The position numbers and the translations under genes were made by a program. From a bacterium (lineage in GTDB: Bacteria > SZUA-182 > DTGQ01), in assembly GCA_040755755.1 (NCBI GenBank), contig JBFLZW010000009.1, forward strand, positions 1 to 36,392: a stretch of DNA of 36,392 nt, written 5' to 3'. Below are positions 29,985-36,392 of the stretch, piece after piece; the stretch's first letter is position 1; every line of letters begins with the position of its first letter. The notes under the pieces are model-generated. The model was not told the origin of the DNA. It was given only the letters and a program-made list of their open reading frames with translations, and ran no database searches.

Positions 29985-30695
29985 TTACGCTGCCTTCCGC
30001 TTCAGCACTGCCCTGGTCGTCATCTCGACCATCTTGCTCGATACGGCAGCCGTGCTGTTGGCCCTGGCCATTCTCTCCAGGTGCGAGAGAGCCACGATGA
30101 TGTCCCGGAAATTCCCCATCGTATTGGAAAACAGTTGCTCTGCGGTCCGCTCGTCGATCTGGAGATCGCATAGCTCCAGTCCCAGCATCGTGATTTCCTT
30201 AGCCGAAAGCGGCTGATAAACTACCTGCTGACTGACCCGGCTCCAGAATTGATGATGCCGCATCAATTTCTTTTGAATCTCGTCCATGCCCACCAGCACG
30301 ATCGGAATGTCCGTCTCGTCGTGCAGGTCCCGGAGCGTATCGAGCAGCTTCCGGTCGCGGACCAGATAGTCGGCCTCATCGATGAACACCGTGCATTTCA
30401 CCTGGGTTACCGCATTTTGCAGATCGAGAAACTTATCCTTGATCCTGGGCAGACTCAAGATATTAAGCTCCTTCCCGATCGCTTCCAGCATCCAGGATGT
30501 CGTCCAGGTGGCTTTTGCCCGCAGATAAATGCTGTTTGTCTGGCAAACGTGCCACTGAATAGACTTGGTTTTCCCATACCCTGCCCCCCCGTAGACCAAA
30601 CCAAGTCCAGGTACTCCTGTATCCCGTTTCTCCAGGGCAGCCACTGCCTCCTGGAGCCGCCTGACATTTTCAGTCTGTACAAATTTAGGCTTCAT
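29985..30695 (-). CDS. MuB-like AAA+ transposition ATPase
   Basis: 236 aa, ATG at 30695 with AGGAGG and GGGGAG upstream. Walker A GGAGYGKT (36-43), Walker B TVFIDEAD (102-109), then a sensor region IPIVLVGMDEIQKKLMRHHQ and a C-terminal helical lid ending in basic residues (VLKRKAA). This is the shorter MuB form, as in BcepMu or Tn552-type B proteins, lacking the N-terminal HTH of Mu B. It should bind target DNA, direct the transposase and provide target immunity. Confidence 0.88.
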   Translation of the reverse strand: MKPKFVQTENVRRLQEAVAALEKRDTGVPGLGLVYGGAGYGKTKSIQWHVCQTNSIYLRAKATWTTSWMLEAIGKELNILSLPRIKDKFLDLQNAVTQVKCTVFIDEADYLVRDRKLLDTLRDLHDETDIPIVLVGMDEIQKKLMRHHQFWSRVSQQVVYQPLSAKEITMLGLELCDLQIDERTAEQLFSNTMGNFRDIIVALSHLERMARANSTAAVSSKMVEMTTRAVLKRKAA

Positions 30696-31171
30696 TCTCC
30701 CCTTTCACCTCCTTCCTTCCTCGATTCAGGGCTATCACTCACTTAAATATCCAGTGAGCAGGTTTCCTTCACTTCTTCCGCTCTCTGCCGACTTTCCCGC
30801 CTTGTCCATTGCCGCTTATTACGAATGGCACTTACATAAGAATTAGTAATTCTCCCGCAGAGACGCTGAGACGCAGAGGATATCATTGAAAAGTAAAAGT
30901 AAAATAAGTTCCTCCTTGTGCCTTTTTACTTTTTGCTTGCTTCCAGGCCGTTGACACATCGATATATCCCGACTTTCATCAGGACCTTGCCGGATTGGTT
31001 GTTCTCTGCGTCTCTGCGTCTCTGCGTCTCTGCGGGAGATCTTTTTTCCCTGTGTGCACTGAAATCTTTTCAACTTTCTCCATCCCCTCCACCTCCTTTC
31101 TTCTTAATGGTCAGTGGCCAGTGGTCAGTGAAAGACCTGCTTTTCTCCTGACTTCTGACTTCTGACTTCTC
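30696..31171. repeat. Repeat-filled gap of 476 bp between MuB-like and upstream gene
   Basis: Contains the split arms of a GCAGAGACGC palindrome (30850-30880 and 31011-31040) separated by an AT-rich insert with AAAAGTAAAAGTAAAA and TTTTTACTTTTTG arms, a CAGTGGCCAGTGGTCAGTG repeat (31108-31130) and TGACTTCTGACTTCTGACTT (31147-31170). Between 30730 and 30840 a short minus-strand frame (VSAIRNKRQWTRRESRQRAE, then EVKETCSLDI) has no start codon and may be a gene cut by the palindrome insertion. No intact gene was seen. Confidence 0.7.
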
Positions 31172-31789
31172 TTAATATTCAGCAGATTTCCCGGTTAAAA
31201 GGTCCACCATCCAGAATTTATCCACCTTCCGGAAGTCGATCTCCTCCAGGTAGTTAATGACAAACTCTTTTATATCTTTCCCTTTAATCCAGTACATATC
31301 CCCGCCCTGGCTTTCCAGCCGCCCGGTTCCTCTCCGGCCAGCCTTGAGGTAGCCCAGGCGGATCCACCTGGTGATGACTTTGACATCGACTCCGAAGCAT
31401 TCCGCCAGGTCGGTCGCGCTCTGGCCTTTTAAATTCCGGAGAAACCGCATTCGCTTCCGCTTGACGACTATCCCATAAACCGAGCGATGAAATCCGGCCC
31501 GTCGTAAATGCTTTTGAATCACTTCCGGATTTTTATGGGCTTGATGCTCCAGGATATTCAGCTCCTCCGGTGACCAGTCAGGCTCCTTTTTCCCTTTGGT
31601 AATCAGGCCCAGGACCTGCGCTCTGCGGGTGATTTTCCATCTGGGAAATCCCAGCCGGTTCGCCAGATCGCGCACCGGATGATTGCCGAGCGTACAGGAT
31701 TCCATCCCAACCTGCTCAGCATAAGCCTTGCGGATCATGGCATCGATTGCCGGAGTGATCTTGAATTTTTCAGGCTTGCCGCCTCTCAT
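31172..31789 (-). CDS. DNA-binding protein coupled to the transposase
   Basis: 205 aa; ATG at 31789 overlaps the transposase stop (ATGA). It seems to hold at least two HTH-like units: residues about 38-65 (NHPVRDLANRLGFPRWKITR) and about 125-150 (SATDLAECFGVDVKVITRWI, RLGYLKAGRRG), plus a SANT-like centre (DWSPEELNILEHQAHKNPEV). The C-terminus KVDKFWMVDLLTGKSAEY is aromatic. Such a gene between A and B functions is not part of Mu itself. An accessory role in transposase expression, end recognition or target choice is inferred from coupling only. Confidence 0.65.
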   Translation of the reverse strand: MRGGKPEKFKITPAIDAMIRKAYAEQVGMESCTLGNHPVRDLANRLGFPRWKITRRAQVLGLITKGKKEPDWSPEELNILEHQAHKNPEVIQKHLRRAGFHRSVYGIVVKRKRMRFLRNLKGQSATDLAECFGVDVKVITRWIRLGYLKAGRRGTGRLESQGGDMYWIKGKDIKEFVINYLEEIDFRKVDKFWMVDLLTGKSAEY

Positions 31790-34581
31790 CTTCCACCCCC
31801 CGCCGCTTTCTTCATCTGATACATCCTGGCCAGCGATTCGTAATAGTCCCTGTTTCTCTGATAGAGCTCCGTTTGCTCATACCTGGCCATATGCTCCCGG
31901 TCCTGATCCGTGACCATCCCGGCATTTCCCTCCAGGATGCGCTCATAGCACCACTCATACCGCTCGCGGTCCGAGCCGAATAAATCCGGACGTCTGACCG
32001 TCGTCGCCGTATCCTGCCTTTGCTGACCACTGACCACTGACCACTGACCACTCTTCTCTACCCCTTCCGTCCCCATTTCCTCCACGGCATCGACAATGGC
32101 CTGATACCGGTTCAGGTCAAGGGTTTCGCTCTCCGGCCCGCGGATCTGCACGGGCTTTTTCTGCCCGGCCTGTTTCAGCCGCTCCTGCATCCGCCAGTCT
32201 TTGTCTTTCTCGTAATCATAGCCGTGGTCTCTGGCCAGGTCGGAGTTGAGTGCGTGCTGAGCAGCAATGACCTGCTCGATATGCTTTGTTTGCCTGTGCT
32301 GTGCCTTCTTGATCTCACCTGGAGTTAATCCTGCCGCTGCCGGGTCCCTGGCTATACAGATAAATCTGGCCTCCGATTTCCTGATTACCGTATGAATCTG
32401 CTCAGGTTGACCCTCCGAGCCCTGGACAGCATCCGGGCCGGGGCTGTTCTTTGGCTCAAAAATGTAGATTTTGGAAGCATCCTGGAGGTCAATCCGAATT
32501 TCCAGTTTCTGGCCTTCATAATTTACCAGGTCAGGGGCATAGTACAGGCAGTTGTTATACCTGACTGTCTCCTTCCGGACCGTGGCCGGTTTTGCAGGCA
32601 TAAGCAGGATATCGAGCTGCCGCTCCTCCACCCTCCTGGCCACCCAGCCGGGCATATGGAACGCTTCACGGGGCCGCATGCCGTTAAGCCCTGCATGAGG
32701 ATTTTCTTCATAGATGTTGGCCAGATAATTATTGAGCAGTACCTGAAATTCCTCCGCAGTGTACTTCTCGATGATAACCGGTGCCCGATTGACTATACTG
32801 TTCCCGGTATACCCGGATAGCTCTGACAGCAGCCCCTCGGATAAGGTCCGGAAAAACCGCTCCACATGCGGCTTTTTCTCCGGCGTATAGGGCGGAAGCT
32901 TCGGCGTGCTGATTCCAAGCTCATCACAAATCTGATTGACCAGGTTAGCCTGGTAATCGAGGCCGTTATCCCGCAATATCTCCTTCGGAATCCCCCAGGC
33001 CAGGAACCCGGCCCGCAGTGTCTGCGCAATCCCCCAGGCGCTGCTCTCCGGGAACATCCGGACAATGGCACGACGGGACCGCACGTCCACCAGGGCTATG
33101 AGCTTTTGCCTCTTGCCATCCTTGCAGATAAGATCAGCCGGTGAGGTGTCGATCTCCCACCGATCGTTCGGCCAGCACACCTGCTCGCTGGCATTGCCGA
33201 TGGCCAGTCGATGCTTCCCCTTCCATTTTGACCTGCTCTTCGAATGCGACAGAATATAGTCAAACGTACTTTTATGCATCTTCCAAAGCTGATTTACATA
33301 CCGCTGAATGGTCGGGTAACTCGGAATTTTTCCCGTGGAGGAAATAGCCGCCAGGCTCTGCGGCCTCTGAAGCTGGAGATATTTGTATATCGCCGTGGTC
33401 TTCCGGCGCGGATTCTCGAAGATCATGGCACATATTTCCTTCTTTGCCTGCTCTGAAAGAATCGGCTTCCTCCCCACGACCTGCCGCGGCTCCCCGCTCT
33501 TCGATTTCCCTCCCAACACCCCGGGCAAGAGACCCTCGACGCCGGCAGAAGCATACGCACTCCGCCAGCGGTAGTACGTGCCCAGCGACACCGTGCCTAC
33601 TATTTCGAGGGTCTCCCGCCTGACCCAGACGGGGGGGAGTTTGTCCGGGCTTGCGGGGTTATTTCCGTATCCAGATGGTGATGATGCTGGCATAGCAGAT
33701 GTTCTATCTGATGCTGTAGCATCTGCCATAGCAGATGATGAAGCAACGGTGTCCCGGAGGGAGTGGGTGCAAGAGCCTCCCTCCGGGAAATCAGCCCGGA
33801 TGGAGGGAAGGAAATTTGAAGCTCCATCCGGGTCAGATGAAGTATTGGAAAGTATGGGCAGACGGCCTTTTGCTCTGCCCCCGAGGGCCTGTCCCTCGAT
33901 GGTATCCATACTATCAGCGATATCTGCACAAAAGCGAAACAGGCTGCCATCATTGAAGGCAGCTAAAAATTGTTTGATCAACTGTACCTTATTCAGGTCA
34001 GAATCGGCTGCCGTCCTCGATGCGATCAGCCTGGCCACCGACACCACCACCCGCTCACGCTCGCGCGCGATGAGCCATGCACTGCCGGTCGTCTGTGTAG
34101 CCTGCACCGGCGCGGCATGCCTCGACGCTGCCTGTAAGGATTTAACGCGCTGCGAGCTGGTTATCTGTGTCATCTGCACCGGCGCAGCCTGTAAGGACTC
34201 AACGCGCTGCGAGCTGGATGGTGAGCTGGTTATTGATGGTGTCAATGAATTAGCGGTTTCAGCCGGGGAAGAACCTGCCGAAGATGCCGAAGGAAAAAAT
34301 TCTGATTCTGATAAGGATGTCGCTTCTGATGTAACTTCCAAAGATGAATATGGAGATGAAGACATCTCCAATTTCCTTGAGGTAGATAAGGCCAGAAAAT
34401 TGGCTGATAAGGTTGAGTTTTGGCCAATATTGAACAGGAAGACCTTCCCCCCGCAGCTTTTTCCCTGGCCTTTGACCTGCCGGTAAGGGAAAGTCGTTTT
34501 AGCCCAGAGGAAAAATTTTCCCGATCTATACTGCTTCCCAACTAATTTCGCCAATTCCTGGCGGTTTACCCATAGCTCCAT
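31786..34581 (-). CDS. MuA-type DDE transposase
   Basis: 931 aa, long compared with the 663 aa of Mu A. Residues 1-52 form the first DNA-binding domain (MELWVNRQELAKLVGKQYRS). Residues 168-215 and 318-352 resemble the next DNA-binding parts (LEIVGTVSLGTYYRWRSAYA). Two Ser/Ala-rich linkers (56-166 and 225-312) are inserted between them, the first with a tandem SSQRVESLQAA / SSQRVKSLQAA repeat. The catalytic core has Asp478 (WEIDTSPADL), Asp538 (LRDNGLDYQ) and Glu574 (PHVERFFRTL), so D-D-35-E. A Mu-transpos_C barrel follows. Residues 843-853 (SGQWSVVSGQQ) come from a dispersed repeat. It catalyses integration and replicative transposition. Confidence 0.93.
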   Translation of the reverse strand: MELWVNRQELAKLVGKQYRSGKFFLWAKTTFPYRQVKGQGKSCGGKVFLFNIGQNSTLSANFLALSTSRKLEMSSSPYSSLEVTSEATSLSESEFFPSASSAGSSPAETANSLTPSITSSPSSSQRVESLQAAPVQMTQITSSQRVKSLQAASRHAAPVQATQTTGSAWLIARERERVVVSVARLIASRTAADSDLNKVQLIKQFLAAFNDGSLFRFCADIADSMDTIEGQALGGRAKGRLPILSNTSSDPDGASNFLPSIRADFPEGGSCTHSLRDTVASSSAMADATASDRTSAMPASSPSGYGNNPASPDKLPPVWVRRETLEIVGTVSLGTYYRWRSAYASAGVEGLLPGVLGGKSKSGEPRQVVGRKPILSEQAKKEICAMIFENPRRKTTAIYKYLQLQRPQSLAAISSTGKIPSYPTIQRYVNQLWKMHKSTFDYILSHSKSRSKWKGKHRLAIGNASEQVCWPNDRWEIDTSPADLICKDGKRQKLIALVDVRSRRAIVRMFPESSAWGIAQTLRAGFLAWGIPKEILRDNGLDYQANLVNQICDELGISTPKLPPYTPEKKPHVERFFRTLSEGLLSELSGYTGNSIVNRAPVIIEKYTAEEFQVLLNNYLANIYEENPHAGLNGMRPREAFHMPGWVARRVEERQLDILLMPAKPATVRKETVRYNNCLYYAPDLVNYEGQKLEIRIDLQDASKIYIFEPKNSPGPDAVQGSEGQPEQIHTVIRKSEARFICIARDPAAAGLTPGEIKKAQHRQTKHIEQVIAAQHALNSDLARDHGYDYEKDKDWRMQERLKQAGQKKPVQIRGPESETLDLNRYQAIVDAVEEMGTEGVEKSGQWSVVSGQQRQDTATTVRRPDLFGSDRERYEWCYERILEGNAGMVTDQDREHMARYEQTELYQRNRDYYESLARMYQMKKAAGGGR
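32023..32052. repeat. CTGACCACTGACCACT repeat inside the transposase gene
   Basis: Four tandem TGACCAC units, read in frame as SGQWSVVSGQQ. The same family is found at 11299, 12698, 16159, 26896, 27455, 29942 and 31108. Confidence 0.9.
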
Positions 34582-34607
34582 GTTTTCACCCTAACCTGGG
34601 TTAAGCC

Positions 34608-35051
34608 TTAAGCCTCAAAATCCCGTAAATCCAAATCACTCTTGGCCTGCTTAATCCCCTCCATTTTCTTTTTCAACTCCTGCTCTTCAGTTTGAAGTCT
34701 AAGGCTGATTTCAGAAACGACCATTTTGATCGAAGGGAGAAACATGGAAATTAATTGCTGGTCCTTGGAAAACTCAATCAAATAGGGTAAGAGAGCTGCC
34801 GGAAAAGGAACTTTCCCTTCAGCCATGTCATACAGGGCTCTAATCGAATACTCGATACCTTTTTGGTGGAGAAAATCCTGGAAACCCCTGACCGAAAGAT
34901 CGTGATCTCTTGATTTCCCCTTTCCATAAACGAAAATCCGATATAAGTGATTGACTGCAAATTCTTGGTTTATATGCTTCATATCGCCTTCCTCAGTTTC
35001 CTTACAACACACTTCTCTGTAAATGCAATGTTGTCTTTCACACATTTGCAT
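34608..35051 (-). CDS. Probable CII-like phage regulator
   Basis: 147 aa if started at 35051; an alternative ATG at 34982 with AGGAAGG upstream gives 124 aa and removes a Cys-rich leader (CERQHCIYREVCC). The segment DHDLSVRGFQDFLHQKGIEY followed by SIRALYDMAEGKVPFPAALL resembles the phage CII/YmfL-type HTH family, in which a ranking of repressor-like contacts ends in a segment for choosing growth state. The C-terminus is a coiled coil (TEEQELKKKMEGIKQAKSDL). It is the second gene after the Ner-like gene in the early operon. Confidence 0.5.
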   Translation of the reverse strand: MQMCERQHCIYREVCCKETEEGDMKHINQEFAVNHLYRIFVYGKGKSRDHDLSVRGFQDFLHQKGIEYSIRALYDMAEGKVPFPAALLPYLIEFSKDQQLISMFLPSIKMVVSEISLRLQTEEQELKKKMEGIKQAKSDLDLRDFEA

Positions 35052-35150
35052 CCCCTTTTCTCTCCCTTAGTTGTTTTATTGTGTTGAAGTAACTTTTTAA
35101 ACATGATAAATTTAATAACGTTAAGAAAACGAGCCAAGGAAGCTTAATAC

Positions 35151-35342
35151 TTAATTATCCGGCCAGAGCTTTTTAACGGGAATTCCTAAAAAATTAGCTA
35201 TCTGAGCCCTGACCCTTGGTCTCCGTCTGAGGTTGTTAATTGCTTGAGCCACGGTTGTACGATGCACCCCTAGCTGTTTCGCAAGTTCAACCTGAGTAAT
35301 TCCCCTTCTTAGCAGGATTACTTTAATTTCTGTAGGTGTCAT
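35151..35342 (-). CDS. Ner/Cro-like HTH regulator
   Basis: 63 aa, ATG at 35342. The protein is essentially one HTH: MTPTEIKVILLRRGITQVEL, AKQLGVHRTTVAQAINNLRR, and an end IANFLGIPVKKLWPDN typical of Nlp/Ner-like regulators. It is divergent from the repressor gene across a 130-bp region with two palindromes, so it probably turns down early and repressor transcription after infection, as Ner does in Mu. Confidence 0.8.
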   Translation of the reverse strand: MTPTEIKVILLRRGITQVELAKQLGVHRTTVAQAINNLRRRPRVRAQIANFLGIPVKKLWPDN

Positions 35343-35365
35343 CGCACTCTTTTTTGTGTCCTGAA

Positions 35366-35381
35366 GGCAACATGTGTTGCC
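35366..35381. promoter_or_regulatory. Palindromic operator candidate O1
   Basis: GGCAACATGTGTTGCC: perfect GGCAAC/GTTGCC arms with a 4-bp centre, 24 bp upstream of the Ner-like ATG. A second site with the same design lies at 35429-35444. Confidence 0.65.
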
Positions 35382-35428
35382 AGTAAAAATTTAAAAACAA
35401 TCAGCCTGCACCAGCTATCAGAGCAAAG

Positions 35429-35444
35429 GGTAACTGGTGTTGCT
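35429..35444. promoter_or_regulatory. Palindromic operator candidate O2 at repressor promoter
   Basis: GGTAACTGGTGTTGCT has arms GGTAAC/GTTGCT with a 4-bp centre, matching O1 at 10 of 12 arm bases. It ends 2 bp before a plus-strand -10 box TATAAT (35447-35452) whose -35 is weak, so a bound repressor could control its own gene. Confidence 0.55.
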
Positions 35445-35472
35445 CCTATAATAATATATCACTATAGAGATA

Positions 35473-35922
35473 ATGTCAACTGATAAAACCCAAAATAGCG
35501 ATAACAATTCATTTAACACCCGGCTGGTAAAACTGCTGTCTGCCTGTAAATTGTCCCAGCTATCGCTTGCAAAAGCAATAGGTATATCTCAATCAATTAT
35601 CTCTGAATGGATCAGCGGGAAAAAAAATCCTCGACTACCAGCTCTTGAATCTATCGCAAAAGAGACAGGGGCTAACCTGAACTGGCTAATCCTTGGGGAA
35701 GGCCCCATGTTTCGTGAAGGTGCAGGTATAGAAAAAACTATCCCTACCGAAAATTTACCCAAAGAACAATTTAAACGCTGGTTAGACGAATTCTGGTTAG
35801 AAGCTGATCCAGATCAAAGAACCTGGCTCAAGGTCGAGTTGAGGGAAAAAATCCCCAAGTTTGCTGATTGGCTAAAAAAAATGGACGAACGCCAGGAAGG
35901 AGGCAGTCGTCAAGTGGGGTAA
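35473..35922 (+). CDS. CI-like phage repressor (XRE HTH)
   Basis: 149 aa, the main plus-strand gene at the phage left end. Residues 13-70 form an XRE HTH (FNTRLVKLLSACKLSQLSLA, KAIGISQSIISEWISGKKNP), followed by the common LESIAKETGANLNWLILGEG PMF junction. The C-terminal part (KEQFKRWLDEFWLEADPDQR) is helical and lacks an S24 peptidase Ser/Lys pair, so it is not a LexA-type self-cleaving repressor. That fits induction through antirepressors rather than RecA. It is transcribed divergently from the Ner-like gene with a 5' leader of about 14 nt. Confidence 0.88.
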   Translation: MSTDKTQNSDNNSFNTRLVKLLSACKLSQLSLAKAIGISQSIISEWISGKKNPRLPALESIAKETGANLNWLILGEGPMFREGAGIEKTIPTENLPKEQFKRWLDEFWLEADPDQRTWLKVELREKIPKFADWLKKMDERQEGGSRQVG

Positions 35923-36094
35923 ATTGGTGATTTTCACTAATTCACAATAAATGATAATTAGTAATTAATAAGATCATTTGTCACCTTTCCCTTATTAACT
36001 GCAATTTATATGCACTAGCTCTAAATATTTATTTTTGAAATCAAATCTATAAGTTTTTCATACACTTATCATTTCATCGACTGTCAACGGAAAA

Positions 36095-36116
36095 TAATAA
36101 AATCGGCCAACTTTTT
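36095..36116 (+). repeat. 22-bp end repeat, copy 1 (possible transposase site)
   Basis: Contains AATCGGCCAACTTTTT; perfect reverse complement of 36187-36208. The size equals that of MuA sites. The distance to the proposed phage end is about 155-175 bp, similar to the L3 site of Mu. Confidence 0.5.
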
Positions 36117-36127
36117 GGCCGATTTTT
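36098..36127 (+). terminator. Intrinsic terminator after the repressor gene
   Basis: AAAATCGGCCAA and TTGGCCGATTTT form a 12-bp stem with a 4-nt loop and trailing T bases. It lies 175 bp downstream of the repressor stop and overlaps one 22-bp end repeat. Confidence 0.7.
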
Positions 36128-36186
36128 CAAAAAAAAAAAAAAAACAAGCGTAATGCTATGATTTTATTTAAGTTTTATTAATAGCT

Positions 36187-36208
36187 AAAAAGTTGGCCGA
36201 TTTTATTA
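36187..36208 (-). repeat. 22-bp end repeat, copy 2 (possible transposase site)
   Basis: Contains AAAAAGTTGGCCGATTTT, inverted relative to copy 1, about 62-84 bp from the proposed end. A weaker relative (AGTGGCCAT) lies at the end itself. Opposed orientation of neighbouring sites also occurs in Mu attL. Confidence 0.5.
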
Positions 36209-36265
36209 ATACCTCGATAATTACCCAGTTAACATACTAATTTATTTAGACTTTTATTGATGGCC

Positions 36266-36392
36266 ACTCACTACCGGACACATTTTTAGAAATAGATTGA
36301 GAACACATTAGCTGTCGCTCATGATATACTCTAAGTAATTGAAAAAATAATTAAAAAGGAGTATATCATGAGCGACAATATGAGAACATATA
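36266..36392. repeat. Right copy of the 127-bp terminal inverted repeat
   Basis: Exact reverse complement of 1-127. Inside it the 19-bp arms TGTCGCTCATGATATACTC (36313-36331) and GAGTATATCATGAGCGACA (36359-36377) flank a 27-bp AT-rich spacer. The second arm includes the start codon of the outward frame. Confidence 0.9.
36368..36392 (+). CDS. Partial outward-reading ORF start (possible IS gene), right copy
   Basis: ATG at 36368 with AAAAAGGAG 6 nt upstream, reading MSDNMRTY to the window edge. Identical to the left copy. The product cannot be named from eight codons. Confidence 0.4.

Larger units (their letters stand above)
35923..36265. other. AT-rich non-coding left end of the phage
   Basis: No gene is visible. 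The segment is strongly AT-rich and holds a terminator hairpin, a 16-base A tract at about 36129-36144, and a perfect 22-bp inverted pair (36095-36116 and 36187-36208). In Mu the corresponding region carries transposase binding sites, so this is probably attL. Confidence 0.6.
123..36270. mobile_element. Mu-like transposable siphoprophage, near complete
   Basis: The gene content and order match Mu-family transposable phages: repressor, Ner-like protein, DDE transposase, MuB-like ATPase, Gam, GemA, lysis gene, Mu gp25-gp30-type genes, protease/scaffold, gpT capsid, gp36, gpG, then a non-contractile tail. No sheath or baseplate wedge genes are seen, so the particle is probably siphovirus-like, as in phages D3112 and B3. 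The proposed ends are TGAGT at 123-127 and ACTCA at 36266-36270, giving the 5'-TG...CA-3' termini usual for Mu. Just inside, both ends continue with similar CCAT and AATAAA words. The ends are inferred from the sequence. No 5-bp target duplication is seen, because the flanks are inverted copies of each other. No mom gene, invertible fibre cassette, Mor/C activator or clear holin was recognised. Confidence 0.85.

Noticed and set aside
30843-31073. 76-codon minus-strand frame containing SRRDAETQRRRE
   Set aside because: This is simply the translation of the GCAGAGACGC repeat arms, a known source of false genes.
33578-34486. 302-codon plus-strand open frame opposite the transposase
   Set aside because: It has no family resemblance and mirrors the Ser/Ala-rich linkers of the transposase in the complementary frame; a composition effect.
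1-36392. tRNA, rRNA or tyrosine/serine integrase
   Set aside because: None seen; integration is by the DDE transposase.

Overview
This window is one almost complete Mu-like transposable prophage (about 36.1 kb) with siphovirus-type tail genes. It is read mostly on the minus strand, so the phage left (early) end is at the right of the window and the late end at the left. The evidence is a MuA-type DDE transposase, a MuB-type AAA+ ATPase, Gam, GemA, and the Mu head module: DUF3486, terminase, DUF935 portal, MuF protein, I protease with nested scaffold, gpT capsid and gp36. A non-contractile tail module follows. The host is probably a Gram-negative, moderately GC-rich, uncultured bacterium. The many short dispersed repeats of the kind seen in Desulfobacterota and some other environmental phyla fit that, but the phylum is inferred with low confidence.

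Layout from right to left, in transcription order. 36270-35923 holds the phage left end, with a 22-bp inverted pair that may bind transposase and a terminator. 35922-34608 is the immunity switch: a plus-strand repressor, palindromic operators, a Ner/Cro-like protein and a CII-like protein. 34581-28309 is the transposition module: transposase, a DNA-binding protein, the MuB-like ATPase, an unknown protein and Gam. 28042-26200 carries GemA, a DnaC-like ATPase and an excisionase-like protein. 26216-24496 holds a probable structural protein and a polysaccharide deacetylase. 24470-22428 is an unusual regulatory block, described below. 22435-21392 holds small unknown genes. 21026-14433 runs from the amidase endolysin to the portal and MuF. 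14430-14081 is a plus-strand cargo gene with its own promoter. 13935-171 holds the capsid, connector and tail genes down to a hub/fibre protein.

The most striking region is 22.4-24.5 kb. Two copies of a cassette of about 315 bp, containing promoter, structured leader and the first 12 codons, sit in front of two unrelated antirepressor genes (ORF6N-type and BRO-N-type). The copies are nearly identical except at three places that hold an 8-nt word, its reverse complement, and the word again overlapping the Shine-Dalgarno sequence. The word differs between copies (CTGTAAGG versus ACCAACGG) and all three positions change together. This is the architecture of the C4 antisense-RNA immunity of phages P1 and P7, here as two units with different pairing specificity in one genome. 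A compact promoter-terminator unit of about 63 nt on the opposite strand lies just beside it.

Other notable points are a programmed -1 frameshift in the tail chaperones that appends a zinc ribbon, a MuF head protein fused to an HExxH metallopeptidase-like domain, a small-terminase HTH domain reused in an antirepressor, and host-type repeats that have become part of several phage proteins. The window ends are a perfect inverted repeat of exactly 127 bp, whose inner edge coincides with plausible TG...CA phage termini. That length is also a common assembler k-mer, so the contig ends should be treated with caution.
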